A DNA stretch of 64,000 bases, taken from contig JBBMOA010000008.1 of NCBI GenBank assembly GCA_037954235.1, positions 440,001-504,000 on the forward strand, written 5' to 3'. The notes beneath the pieces are model-generated. The model was not told where the DNA came from and made no database searches. It saw nothing but the letters and a program-made list of their open reading frames with translations. A program made the translations under genes and the position numbers. The DNA comes from Aulostomus chinensis. Its lineage: Eukaryota; Chordata; Actinopteri; Syngnathiformes; Aulostomidae. Positions within the stretch are counted from its first letter, which is position 1. Every line of letters starts with the position of its first letter. Shown one piece after another: positions 37,130 through 48,454 of this stretch.

Positions 37130-39735
37130 AGACTGCACCTGGAAACCGCAATTTTTTATGCTAGACACAGATTATTTGAGTCCGCTAACAAACCAGGAAG
37201 ACTCTAATGTGATCCCATCACTAAAAGGTAATAAAGGGGCTAAACATTTTGAAACTAAACATATGGTTAATATTATGAAATATTTTTACCAAAATCTGTA
37301 TTCCTCAGAATGCCCCGATAATGCCGGTGAACAAGCCAGATTCTTAGATCGTATAAAGTTGCCATCCCTACCGGCAGAAAGCAGGGACCTTCTTTGTCGC
37401 CCGGTTACTAGAGAGGAGGTTGCTGACACAATTAAATCATTACCAGGTGGCAAGGTACCAGGCCCAGACCGATTCTGTTCAGAATTCTACAAGAAAATGG
37501 CCAAATTGGTGGTAGGCCCACTCACCAGAATGTACACAGAGTCCTTTGAGCGGGGAACTTTACCTCCAACGCTTAACTTAGCCAATATTTCACTTATTTT
37601 AAAGAAGGGGAAGCCCTCAGACTGCTGCTCTTCTTACAGACTGATAAGTCTGATCGGAGTAGACAGGGTGAGGCTGCTTTACGGGGCCCCTCGGGCGAGA
37701 GTCTTGGTCAATGGGTGTGCCTCGGAGGCCTTCGAGCTGGGACGGGGTACAAGACAAGGATGCCCCCTATCCCCCCTTTTATTTGCATTGGCTATCGAGC
37801 CTCTTGCAGAAACCATAAGGTGTGCGAATGATATCTCCGGTGTCAAACTCGGCAGGGATGTTCATAAGCTGGCACTTTACGCAGATGTCGTTCTTTTTTT
37901 AACTCAGCCGGAAATGTTCAACCGTGCACTTGTCTCAACTATCGAAGCCTTTGGCAGTTTTTTGGGTTACAGAATCAACTATGATAAATCCGAGGCTCTG
38001 CCTTTAGGTGACTTTGGGGATAAAAGTGCCTTGCTTAACTTCCCCTTTAAATGGTCAGACTCTGGTTTTGTGTATCTCGGTGTTAGGGTTTCCGCCAACT
38101 TAAAAAAACAAAATAAACTTAATCTTGCTCCTATAATATCTTCAGTTAAAAGTGATCTGTTTAGGTGGTCTGACCTCCCCCTGTCCTGGCTGGGCAGGGT
38201 CAGTCTGATTAAAATTAATATTCTCCCAAGGATCCTTTATCCAATGCAAATGCTCCCTTTAAAGATTAATAATTCTGTATTTTCTGATATTGACAAAGCT
38301 ATTTCTAAATTCATTTGGCACAGGAAAAAACCACGTCTCAATCTTAAAACACTACGTCTGCCTAGAGAGAGAGGCGGCCTTTCATTGCATGACCTCAGGC
38401 TTTATAACTGGGCTTGCCACATGCGTATAGTGCTAGGGTGGCTGAGACATTTCCTTGACTCTAGACATGAGACCCATATTGATGCCTGGCACTGCCCCTC
38501 TCTGTCCTTACTCAGTCTCGTTACAAATAAAACATCTCTGTTACCTACCGAGGTCAAAAACAGCCCAGTTTTGTTTAACACGATCAAAACTTGGGAGAGG
38601 TCATCCGAAGAAAGGGTTTATTCTCAGTTTTACACCCCATTATAAATAATATCGCTTTTCTCCCCGGACAAGGTACAAACCTATTTCAATGCTGGTATGA
38701 TCTTGGAGTAAAGATTGTTGGTGATTTGTTTGAGGACGGAAAATTCCTGTCTTTTCAACAAGTCAGAGACAAACATGGCGTACCCTCTCAACATTTCTAT
38801 GGTTATCTCCAAGTTAGACATTTCATTAACGGTCTCAATCTCCATCAAGCTCAGGCAGTCGTCTCGACCCTAGAATCATCCTTATTACATTTTCACGGCA
38901 ATAAAAAAATGGTATCTTATTTTTATGAAAAACTCAAATCCTTCAATACATTTAATATTGACAGAGTTAAAACCTTATGGAGTGGAGACATGGGAAGGGA
39001 GTTTGGAGAGGATGAATGGTCTGCAGCGGTGGAGTCAATGGGCAAAATTTTCCTTTGTAACAGGCTAACAGAGAGTCAATATAGGATCCTTCATAGACTG
39101 CAGCGTACCCCCCAATCCCTTAATACTTTCTATCCTGGGACCTCTCCCTTTTGTGTCAAGTGCAAGGTAGAGGTTGGGACATACAGTATATACATGGTAT
39201 CTGGAGTTGCCCTCTAATATTCAAATTTTGGAACAGGAAATTAACTCAATTTTTGGTCCGAGTACACAGACAAGTCCAGGCTTGTTCCTCTTAAATCTTT
39301 CAGGGGAGAGACTCTCTCTGTCTAGAGTCTGGCAAAAACTTCTGAACAAGCTTCTTTTATTAGCAAAGAGATGTGTTCTATTTCAATGGATTAAATCCAG
39401 GCCTCCAACTATTAATCAGTGGTACGGGGAAATTTTTAAAGTTTTGCCTATGGAACGCTTAAGCTCAGTTTTGAAGGGGAATGAGGGGGCTTTTGACAAG
39501 ATGTGGGCACCCTTTTTAGATTATTTACCTGGCTGCACAACGGACTTTGTACGTAGAGGGCGCTGCAGCATTGACTGGCGCCCCTCTGGCACCACTGTGA
39601 ATATTTAAATGCCCTCCCCTGGGTACTGATTAATGCTGTTGAATTGTTTCTGCTATGTTATCCCAGATCCAAGAGAAATAAGAAATGTCCATGTATGACC
39701 CCATACAGTAGCAATTTAATGTGTATGACTTATGT
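37130..39735 (+). pseudogene. L1/Tx1-type LINE ORF2 (RT to C-terminus), internally deleted
   Basis: A 495-codon frame (37,158-38,642) encodes the start of an L1-like RT (PGGKVPGPDRFCSEFYKK, ANISLILKKGKPSD, YRLISLIGVD). It then jumps directly to RLLYGAPRA and GTRQGCPLSPLLFALAIEP. The roughly 100 residues that normally separate these blocks, including the first catalytic Asp, are missing without loss of frame. The catalytic box reads YADV (37,878-37,889) where YADD is expected. Downstream frames (38,591-39,217 and 39,174-39,605) continue the C-terminal region, including a C-x2-C pair (PFCVKC). Frameshifts near 38,620 and 39,180 and the missing catalytic residues show it is dead. The 3' end is close to 39,735, directly against the gypsy LTR. 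Confidence 0.85.
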
Positions 39736-39738
39736 ATG

Positions 39739-41079
39739 TGTAACTCGGTAAAAGCAACAATACTTGGGTTCGACTCAAGGAGCGAGGGGTAATTAGTGCA
39801 AGACAGTTATTTTAATTTTCTTTTCACAATGGCAAGAGTAAGACAAGCTTCACTTCACCCACGAAAAATAAAAAAATAAGCGTCCCTTCACAGCATCATG
39901 CTGTTTAATGTCACTGTCCTTCTGTCCATCTGTCTGATGTATATGTATGTGCTACCCGGGTAGTGTGGAATGTATTATTGCTTTTCTACATGCACGCTGC
40001 GTGGCTTAGATCTTATCTGCTCCACGGAAATGCTGAACTGAAGAATTTGGATCCTCTTTAACCCTGCCTCTCGTCACACAGTGGTCCTGGTTGAGATCGA
40101 CGCTGTCAGTCTCCAGAGTGCAGATCCAGCAATGGAGTAGAATAAAATAAACAATCTACCATAACAGGAAAAAAATTGGTTATCTATCTCTAATTACTGT
40201 ACAGTATACTCTCTTTTTCTCTCTTCTTTTCATGTAACACCCAGTAACAGAAAATAATAACTATATCCTGAGACATTAAAATCCCTCAGACATCGTTACA
40301 TTTGTTACAGTATAAATCATGCTACACAATATCTCTGTATCTCTAATCATGCTTCCTCAATTCACATGACTTTTACTCAGTATCATTTCAACATCAACTC
40401 TTACATATTAATATTGCAACAATTAAAATCTCACATCTACAAATCATGAATACCTCTCAGCTCTAAGACATTGAACAAGGCACTTAAGGCGCCTATGAAA
40501 ACACGGCAAAACTACCGTTCCCATATGAAAATGAACACAGCTCTAAGATGCAAAACTTTTAACATATTTATCTATTACAACAATTTGGTACATTTACAAC
40601 TTACTCCGATTGTTTTTTTTTCCCCTTTCTTTTAAATTATAACAGAACAGATCAGATCTCATATTGCTGAATCATAGCTGTACTGAGAAACAGTCATTAC
40701 ATGTCTGCTAGCAACATAGCGGCTAACTAGCACACTCACCGGAGTTCTCGATCGTCTAAATACCGGTAATAGGAAACATCCTCCGGTCACAGTGGTCGGA
40801 AACTCTTTATAACAACTCTCAAAGTATTAAAAAAAATTAAGCAGTAAAAGAAACAAGCCATAAAGAAAAATAACTGTTCGTCTCAACGGAAAATCACAAA
40901 AAGTCTCGCGGTCTCTTTTCGGCAGTTGATCCCAGCATGCATTGCGTCTACTGCAATCTCTACTCACCACATTCATACAGTGCCCTCTAGTGGTGATTCT
41001 ATGGCATGGCATGAATTTACAACAAGAAAAAAAAAACAAACGTTCAATAAACTCAAGCCGAATTTTTATGGGGGTTACA
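39739..41079 (-). mobile_element. 3' LTR (complete) of the PNMA-gag Ty3/gypsy element
   Basis: The element lies on the minus strand. Read in that direction the LTR begins TGTAACCCCCAT and ends CGAGTTACA, so the ends form the inverted pair TGTAAC/GTTACA. A purine-rich tract (GGGCGGGTGGA, + strand 41,080-41,090) directly precedes it. Length 1,341 bp. About 790 bp can be compared with the right LTR, and only a handful of differences are visible, pointing to a recent insertion. The LTR abuts the L1-type LINE end at 39,735. Confidence 0.9.
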
Positions 41080-41125
41080 TCCACCCGCCCTTAATTGGCA
41101 TGCGTCCCTGCATGTCAACGCACAC

Positions 41126-42346
41126 CTATACATTTATAACTGGAATCGTATAAAGGGAAGGTGAAGAGCTTGGTAAATTTGGAAAACTCAGAGCTTCTGT
41201 GAAAACTTGGTCAAGGCTATACAGTATGGAGTGCATTACCAGTGTCAAGGGGTTTCCGAGGGTTTTGTATGACAATCTTTCAGGTTCCTTCCTAATTCTG
41301 TTAGGCCATCTGGACTCTGATTTTCCTTCATCCTGAATCAAACTGGGTTCAGCCAAGCCAATCTCCTCTACAACATTGTCTCTTTCGTTCTCCCTTCTCA
41401 TTGCTCCCTGATTCCAGTCTGCCAGTTCCGGTGTGTCAATTTCCCTTCCAGGTCCTTCATTTTCTTGTTCATCTGCTACTGCAGCAGGTGTATAAGGTAA
41501 GTTTGTCTCATCCGGTAAGGTATCCAAAGGTAAGTCTTTTCTCTCAATTGGTAATTTTACATCATCCACAGGTAAGGGGTCAGCAGGTAAGTTAATGTCC
41601 ACGTCTGCCTCCACACTTGAGACTTGGGATGGGATTGTATGTTCCTCTTCTTCCACTTGTTGGGGATTGAACTCTTCAGCGTTGGGGTTGAGATTTGACC
41701 CTCCTAGATCCACATCCATTTGTGAGGGCTTAGTCTTAGGTTTGGGAATGTCATACATAACAGTAAATGAGGGGTAATTGACTCCATCTTGGCTTTTTGG
41801 TTGATATTGCAACTCCACCTCCTCATCACTACTGTGTAGCTGTTCTGGCTCCTCAACTTCAGGTACTGCGCGTGTCTGGAAAGTTCTGGCAGTTGCCTTC
41901 TTTTGTCTGTTCTGACGGACTTCATCGACTTCTGACTCTGAATGGGCAAGGAATCCACAAGGCAGGAGCAGATCTCGATGTAATGTCCTTTCTGGGCCTT
42001 CAGAAGTGAGTGGAGCCACTACATACACTGGAGAGTCACCAATGTGTTTCACAACCTTGTAAGCCATTTGACTCCACTTGTCAGCAATCTTATGTTTCCC
42101 TCTGATGCCCACATTTTTTACAAGAACATGGTCTCCCACTTGTAAAGTGGATTCTCTGACCTTCAAGTCATACCTCTGTTTGTTACGTAGTGCCATCTTA
42201 TCACTGTGTTCAATAGCCAGTCTGTAACTCTCCTCTAGTGTTTCTCTGAGGTTTTTCACATATTCACTGTGTGTGACTTTCCTCTGCCCTTCAGGATGGA
42301 GTCCAAATGCCACATCAACTGGCAGATTCGGCTGTCTCCCGTACAT
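41126..42346 (-). CDS. Gypsy integrase C-terminal domain and acidic tail (pol, part 4)
   Basis: Continues the integrase frame from 43,456 after a single in-frame TAA at 42,392-42,394. It starts at MYGRQPNLPVDVAFG (the conserved YGRxPxLP block), followed by an SH3-like GDHVLVKN-x-GIRGKHK-x-A-x-KW segment. After that come about 230 residues of hydrophilic, Glu/Asp/Pro-rich sequence and a short hydrophobic end (LTLVMHSILYSLDQVF). The acidic tail has no domain I can name. It lies in the same frame as the RT/RNase H and integrase parts, so pol was one continuous frame apart from two nonsense codons. Confidence 0.85.
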   Translation of the reverse strand: MYGRQPNLPVDVAFGLHPEGQRKVTHSEYVKNLRETLEESYRLAIEHSDKMALRNKQRYDLKVRESTLQVGDHVLVKNVGIRGKHKIADKWSQMAYKVVKHIGDSPVYVVAPLTSEGPERTLHRDLLLPCGFLAHSESEVDEVRQNRQKKATARTFQTRAVPEVEEPEQLHSSDEEVELQYQPKSQDGVNYPSFTVMYDIPKPKTKPSQMDVDLGGSNLNPNAEEFNPQQVEEEEHTIPSQVSSVEADVDINLPADPLPVDDVKLPIERKDLPLDTLPDETNLPYTPAAVADEQENEGPGREIDTPELADWNQGAMRRENERDNVVEEIGLAEPSLIQDEGKSESRWPNRIRKEPERLSYKTLGNPLTLVMHSILYSLDQVFTEALSFPNLPSSSPSLYTIPVINV

Positions 42347-42391
42347 TAATTGGTAAGGGGAAAATCCAGTGGTGTCATTTTTTGTGCAGTT

Positions 42392-43456
42392 TTAAGCATG
42401 AACTAATGGCTGCACATGGTCACGCCACCTTACCTTATCTTCTTCTGCAAGCGTTCCAAGCATCGCAAGCAGAGTCCGATTGAAACGCTCTACTGGGTTG
42501 CCACGTGGATGGTAAGGCGTCGTCCTCGATTTTTTTATCCCCAGGAGATCGCAGAGATTTTTGATGACAGCAGATTCAAAGTTACGACCTTGATCACTAT
42601 GCAAGCGTTCAGGTATGCCATAGTGTACAAGAAAGTTATTCCATAATATCTTGGCCACTGTCTTCTCCTTCTGGTCAGGGGTGGGTACTGCAATTGCATA
42701 CTTTGTGAAATGGTCAGTTATTACAAGTATGTTCTTTGTGCCATGGCCATCAGGCTCCAAGGAGAGATAGTCCATGCAAACTAACTCAAGTGGCCGGCTA
42801 GTCTTTATGTTGACAAGAGGGGCTGTCCTCTCTGCCCTCGCCTTACGTCGAAGACACCTTTCACACCTCCTGATTTTTTCCTCAACTTCCAGACACATCC
42901 TTGGCCAATAAAACCGTGCACGTACCAGATCCAATGTTCCTTCATACCCCAAATGGCCAACATCGTCATGAAGACTCACTAGTATCATATCCCTATATTT
43001 CTTTGGGAGGACAAGCTGGAAAATAAGCTGATTCTCCTTCTTGCACTTCTTGTACAGGACTTCATTTTTCAATGTCAGCTGGTCTTGAACTCTCAGCTGC
43101 AACTGAACCTCTCTTTCCTCTTTCTGTCGGAGACGGTAAGTAAGACGCTTTCCTGCTCTGACGATGTCTATTACTCTACTGATTGTTGGATTATTCCTCT
43201 GCTCCATGGCCCAGTCGTGCTGAGACATTCGGGAAAGTGTGGCAGATCCGGGAAGAAAGTCGGCTTGGGCATATTCTGGGGAAATCGCATTTGCATCCAT
43301 TGCTAGACACTCCACAGCAGCAGGTAAGTGGCCATTTCCTTCCTCCATTTCATAGAGGTTGTCCAAGTGGTGCCTTTCACAAACGGCTTTAATAGCCTCC
43401 TTGGGGAACATTTCCAAACTTCCGTCCCTCACTAACTTTGACATGAACTGCTGCAC
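42392..43456 (-). pseudogene. Gypsy integrase core (pol, part 3)
   Basis: Contains the HHCC zinc domain (H-x3-H in DDVGHLGYEGT and C-x2-C in RRCERCLRRK) and a complete catalytic triad: CMDYLSLEPDG (D), ERLHSDQGRNFESA (D) and NPVERFNRTLLAM (E). It ends at a TAA where the family has an aromatic codon; the next frame continues immediately. Read-through or a single substitution is the only break on this side. The integrase would act in nuclear insertion of element cDNA. Confidence 0.88.
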
Positions 43457-43576
43457 TCGTTCATCCTCAACTGCTGCAGGAGCATGTGGACGTCTCGGCA
43501 GCCCATCTGCGTCCTGATTTCTTTTTCCAGCCCTGTATCTAATGCTGAAATTGAAGTTGGACAGGTCTGCAAGCCA

Positions 43577-45313
43577 TCAGTGGCCACAAGCACCAAGTTT
43601 AGCAGAGGTTAAAATGTAGGTCAGAGGGTTATTGTCTGTTAGCACACTAAACTCCACTCCATAAAGATAATCAGCAAATTTATCTGTGATTGCCCACTTG
43701 AGACTGAGGAATTCAAGCTTGTGAGTAGGATACCTGCGTTCACAATTGGATAGCCCGCGACTGGCATATGCAATAACTTTCATTTGACCATCTTGCTCCT
43801 GGTACAGAGCAGCTCCAAGCCCATGTAAGCTAGCGTCTGTGTGGAGTATATATGGCGTCTTTGGATTGGCAAATCCCAATACAGGTGCAGATGTTAATCG
43901 CTCAATGAGAGTTTTAAATGCCTCCTCACACGAGGGTGTCCATTTATCATTAAAGGGCTTCTTTAGGTCAACATTGGAGTATGACCTTTGACCTTTTGAT
44001 GTGTCACGACTCTTTTTCTTGGCAGGAACATAGCCAGCTGTCAGGTCGTTTAGAGGCTTTGCAATCTTGGAATAGTCTTTAACAAACCTCAGATAATATC
44101 CTGTGAAGCCAAGGAATGACTTCAACTCTGAGATGTTATTCGGGCGGGGCCATGAGGTCAATGCAGCAATCTTATCAGGGTCTGTCTCAACGCCGTGTTC
44201 TGACACTATGTGTCCTAAGTATCTCACAGTCTTCCTAAAGAAATGACATTTCTCTGGTGACAATTTGAGACCAAACTCTCTCAAGCGGTTCAGTACCTTC
44301 AAAAGCCGCTCCTCATGCTCTTCCAGGGTTTCGGAGAACACAATGAGATCATCTAGGAATACCAACACTTCTCTGTGATTTAGCGAACCCATACACTTTT
44401 CCATGACTCGCTGGAAGGTGCTTGGAGCATTAGTTACTCCCTGGGGCATCCTATTGAATTCCCAAAAACCCATTGGCGTGACAAAGGCAGTCTTATGTTT
44501 ATCCTCTTCCTCCATTTCCACTTGATAATAGCCTGATTTTAAGTCCATGACAGAAAACCACTTTGCTCCCGTCAGGGATGCAAACGCCTCTTCGATGTGT
44601 GGCAGAGCATAAGCATCTTTGATTGTCTGGCTGTTTAATTTTCTGTAATCCACACATAGGCGAATTTGTCCATTTCTCTTCTTCACTATGACAATTGGCG
44701 AAGCAAAAGGACTTTCTGACTCCCTTATGATGTTCACATCATACAGCTCTTTTAGATGCAGGCGCACTGCCTCATAATCAGATGGATGGATGGGCCTTGC
44801 CCTTTGTTTGAAAGGTGTTGGGTCAGAGAGGCGGATCTTGTGCTTCACTGCAGTTTTGTGCCCATAATCAAGGTCTCCTCTTGCAAAGACTTCAGGAATT
44901 AAATTCAACTTCCTGATAATCCTGTCTTTCCATTCTTGCGACAAAGGGGAATCGGTAAAGTCAAACGTAGTCAGGGTTTCAGTATCCACTTGGCCAGCTG
45001 TGAAACAGTGAGCAGCAGTGCTTGTTGGTTTTGGGCCTTGGGGTTCTACTTTAATGTCATTGGTGGAGGTTAATAAGGAGATGGAAAGTGGCATTGAGAG
45101 TTCTGCCAGGGTTCGGTGGGCTGGAACTACGATGTCATGTGCAGAGTCATTCTTGAGAAGAATGGGGACTTTAAAGGAAGTCTTATGTAGGCTTGTCATG
45201 ACGTAGCTACAGAACGTCAAGCCACCTGGTAGTCTAGACTCGATGGGGGGCTCTACCAGAAGAGGAGCACCTTGAACATTGGGGATGTGTCTTGCACGGC
45301 CATTGACTGCCAT
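43577..45313 (-). pseudogene. Gypsy reverse transcriptase and RNase H (pol, part 2)
   Basis: RT motifs are all present: GQIRLCVDYRKLNSQTI, WFSVMDLKSGYYQVEM (first Asp), PQGVTNAPSTFQRVMEKCM, and the catalytic FLDDLIVFS (44,347-44,361), intact. The connection has FLGFTGYYLRFVKDYSKIAK and RNase H has LHTDASLHGLGAALYQ and VLTDNNPLTYI. The frame ends at a TGA (43,577-43,579) inside the RNase H/integrase linker; the codon fits a CGA-to-TGA change. The next part is in the same frame. A frameshift near 45,400 separates it from the protease. Together these suggest a young, recently disabled copy. Confidence 0.9.
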
Positions 45314-45387
45314 TTTCCTTACGGCCGGAATGACTATAGACTTTTTAGACTGTATTTCACTGTGCCTACATGACCGCCTTGCTGTGT

Positions 45388-45963
45388 TTAGCTTAAGTAG
45401 GTGCTCTGTAGATGTCTGACAACTGAGGCATATTCACAGTCTAGTGACATGTCAGTTCTTTTATTAAAAACTTTATACAGGATGTCAAAGGTGTTTGTGC
45501 CAATTAGAACTGGAACTTCTACACTTGTCTTAAGATCAGGGACAACTAGAGCTAGTGTTCTGACCACCTTGGACTCCCCTGTAAAGTGTTCTGAGAAACC
45601 TATGTCAACTTCAATGTAGCCTAGGTAAGGGACAATTTGGCCTGCTGCTCCCTCTATGTGTAAGAGGTCCTCTATAGGAATGATGGAATGAGAAGGCAAG
45701 TGAGTTTCATGAAAGGATTTAGTGATAGTTGTGACCTGTGAGCCTCCATCCAAAAGACAGTTTTGCTGAACTCCGCCAACCATAACTTTGGCTACATGTC
45801 GTGTTCCAACTAATCTCCTTGTAAGATGATGGTCAGTAGTTGAGGAATATTGACATTGAGCTTCGCATTTCCAATCTGACTTGGGACCCTTCTGTGTGTC
45901 TTTGGTTCCGGTACGGCCCGTTACTGGAACCTGCTCCAGTTTAAAGGCTGCCTTGCTCTCCAC
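45388..45963 (-). pseudogene. Gypsy protease region (pol, part 1)
   Basis: Overlaps the end of gag by 43 bp in the -1 frame, which is the layout expected for -1 ribosomal frameshifting; I have not identified a slippery site. The aspartic protease core reads CLLDGGSQVTTI (about 45,742-45,775). Retroviral-type proteases have D-S/T-G, so D-G-G is unusual and may be inactive. It continues VPVLIGTNTFDIL, the usual IGTN second block. A stop at 45,388, in a different frame from the RT part, reveals an indel near 45,400. Confidence 0.8.
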
Positions 45964-47495
45964 TCATCCTCTTTGAGTCTGAGTTCTGTTTTTTTTTGGT
46001 CTACAAGGGCTTTGTTTGGGGGTTTATCACAGTTTCTGGCGATGTGGCTGTCTTCACCACATTTAAAGCAAAACCAGGCTTTTGGTTGGGGTCTCAAAGT
46101 ATGCATGCTTGCAGGCATCACCTGATGAGTCTGTGCTTCAGCAACCTGTGCAGGGGCGTTATCTGGCAATACAGCAGCTTTAAATTCCTGTTTCTTATCT
46201 TTTTTGTGTCTCTTGCTGTTGAGCTGCATCTGTAATTGAGCTACTTGGTTTCTCAGGCTTTCAGTTTCAGATATGTATGACTGCAGCAAGCTGGCATTGG
46301 AATCACACGGAGGGATGTCAAGCACAGAGTGAATGTTTACAGAAGTCTTGGCTTTGGAGGGACCAAAGTGACGCTGCATCCTGTCATGTTTTGATGCTCT
46401 CCTGTCCTCTTCAGTACGTACCTGCAGCAACAACTCTGCAAAGTCGGGGGGTGTCTCATTTTTGAGCTCCAGTTGTAAGACCAGACTGCTGTCCCAGCAG
46501 CCACGCTTGAACTGCTTAAAAAGGTGTCTGTCTGCATTTACCTGTTTTACACCACCTCTCTTCACAGCAGTGCACAGGAGGCTCTGCAGTCTTTGAAGGT
46601 AATCGGACGCCTTCTCCCCTGGATTCTGGTTAGTGTTCAGGAACCTGGCAAACACCTCCTCCCCATCCTCAACAAGTCCATATGCAGAGTCAAGCAGCTG
46701 TATATAATGTCTGGGATGTGCAGAGGTTCCGAGTTGCCTTACCACATCTGAAGCTGGGGGAAGCAGGCTCTCGAGTATCTTTCTCCGTTGAACATCGACT
46801 GACAAGCTATCATCATCAAACATCAATTCTGCATGTAAAGACCAGGTTTCATAATCTGCCTCGCCTGGGGGCTTGGGTATTTTACCAGAGAATGTCCTCA
46901 TCCATTTAGAGTTACTGGGTTGACTTTTGATCATGTGCTCTACCACAATGCGTTGTATTTCAGGTGGGTTTGTTACTTCATCACTCTGAATCAGGCTTAC
47001 TGGGCTAGTAAGTACAGTGTGTTTATTTTTGTTTGTGCTTGGTCCATTTAGCTCTGGAGTCACAGTGGTTGTGAGTGGTGAGAGTGGTTTACCATGTTCC
47101 GTTTTTCTCTTTCTTCTACGTACTAGAGGTGTGGTGCTGTGGTCTGAGTGGGCACCATTATCAGAGTCACTGCTGTTGCTGGACTCAGTGGGAGACATGC
47201 ACAAGACAGCTGTGGTCTGGTCTGTAGGTGAGCTAAGTGTTGAAACATGGTCCACTAGCCACTTTACACTGGGGTTGTTTACATTCATCACTTTCAAAGG
47301 AAGGAGGGGCTCTATTTTTGCCCTTGTGGCTCCTAACTTGAATTCAACAATGGCTGTCTCTCCAATTGATAGTTGCACTCTCCGTATTCCCACTACTGGG
47401 TCATATTTCTCAAGGGATTCAATAATGTCCTGGTCTACATCATTACTGGTAAGACCAGATACACACACAGTTAATTTGCCATTACTGTCTGCCAT
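45921..47495 (-). CDS. Gag, PNMA-like, with CCHC zinc knuckle (intact frame)
   Basis: A full 524-residue frame starting at an ATG. The N-terminal ~70 residues (LTVCVSGLTSNDVDQDIIES onward) resemble the RNA-binding-like start of paraneoplastic Ma proteins. A charged linker follows, then the capsid region (about 200-390) opening with RTFSGKIPKPPGEADYETW, the best-known PNMA/gypsy signature. A coiled-coil-like stretch (about 410-440) and one CCHC knuckle (CFKCGEDSHIARNC, about 476-489) end the protein. It would assemble the element's capsid and bind its RNA. Because domesticated PNMA genes descend from this gypsy lineage, the resemblance is expected; LTRs and pol on the same strand show this copy is the transposon. 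Confidence 0.88.
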   Translation of the reverse strand: MADSNGKLTVCVSGLTSNDVDQDIIESLEKYDPVVGIRRVQLSIGETAIVEFKLGATRAKIEPLLPLKVMNVNNPSVKWLVDHVSTLSSPTDQTTAVLCMSPTESSNSSDSDNGAHSDHSTTPLVRRRKRKTEHGKPLSPLTTTVTPELNGPSTNKNKHTVLTSPVSLIQSDEVTNPPEIQRIVVEHMIKSQPSNSKWMRTFSGKIPKPPGEADYETWSLHAELMFDDDSLSVDVQRRKILESLLPPASDVVRQLGTSAHPRHYIQLLDSAYGLVEDGEEVFARFLNTNQNPGEKASDYLQRLQSLLCTAVKRGGVKQVNADRHLFKQFKRGCWDSSLVLQLELKNETPPDFAELLLQVRTEEDRRASKHDRMQRHFGPSKAKTSVNIHSVLDIPPCDSNASLLQSYISETESLRNQVAQLQMQLNSKRHKKDKKQEFKAAVLPDNAPAQVAEAQTHQVMPASMHTLRPQPKAWFCFKCGEDSHIARNCDKPPNKALVDQKKTELRLKEDEWRARQPLNWSRFQ

Positions 47496-47660
47496 TGTCT
47501 TTAATTTAAGTCAAAGGTAAAAAGAAACAATATTCGGATAAAGCAATTAGCAACTTTTTGTGTGTGTGTGTGTGTGTGTGTGTTCAAAATAACAAGTTTA
47601 TAATATAAGGCAACTTAAATAACCCTCGCTCCTGGCTGGCTCGCCATGAAAGATCTCCTA
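47496..47660 (-). other. Gypsy 5' leader
   Basis: Between the 5' LTR and the gag start. It holds a short GT tract (about 47,560-47,582). On the minus strand GCGAGCCAGCCAGGAGCGAG lies about 15 bp inside the LTR and may belong to the primer-binding region, but I cannot match it to a tRNA by eye. Confidence 0.5.
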
Positions 47661-48454
47661 TGTAACTCGGTAAAAGCAACAATACTTGGGTTCGACTCAA
47701 GGAGCGAGGGGTAATTAGTGCAAGACAGTTATTTTAATTTTCTTTTCACAATGGCAAGAGTAAGACAAGCTTCACTTCACCCACGAAAAATAAAAAAATA
47801 AGCGTCCCTTCACAGCATCATGCTATTTAATGTCACTGTCCTTCTGTCCATCTGTCTGATGTATATGTATGTGCTACCCGGGTAGTCTGTAATGTATTAT
47901 TGCTTTTCTACATGCACGCTGCGTGGCTTAGATCTTATCTGCTCCACGGAAATGCTGAACTGAAGAATTTGGATCCTCTTTAACCCTGCCTCTCGTCACA
48001 CAGTGGTCCTGGTTGAGATCGACGCTGTCAGTCTCCAGAGTGCAGATCCAGCAATGGAGTAGAATAAAATAAACAATCTACCATAACAGGAAAAAATTGG
48101 TTATCTATCTCTAATTACTGTACAGTATACTCTCTTTTTCTCTCTTCTTTTCATGTAACACCCAGTAACAGAAAATAATAACTATATCCTGAGACATTAA
48201 AATCCCTCAGACATCGTTACATTTGTTACAGTATAAATCATGCTACACAATATCTCTGTATCTCTAATCATGCTTCCTCAATTCACATGACTTTTACTCA
48301 GTATCATTTCAACATCAACTCTTACATATTAATATTGCAACAATTAAAATCTCACATCTACAAATCATGAATACCTCTCAGCTCTAAGACATTGAACAAG
48401 GCACTTAAGGCGCCTATGAAAACACGGCAAAACTACCGTTCCCATATGAAAATG
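47661..48454 (-). mobile_element. 5' LTR of the gypsy element, truncated
   Basis: Matches 39,739-40,540 almost perfectly (TGTAACTCGGTAAAAGCAAC at the inner end). Visible differences are few: one G/A near 47,824, two bases near 47,886, and one A-run length. It breaks at 48,454 where telomere-like repeats start, so about 547 bp including the promoter-side end are missing. Without that end this copy cannot be transcribed normally, and no target duplication can be read. Confidence 0.9.

Noticed and set aside
45921..47495. A domesticated host PNMA gene
   Set aside because: It is followed on the same strand by protease, RT, RNase H and integrase and lies between near-identical LTRs, so it is the transposon gag.
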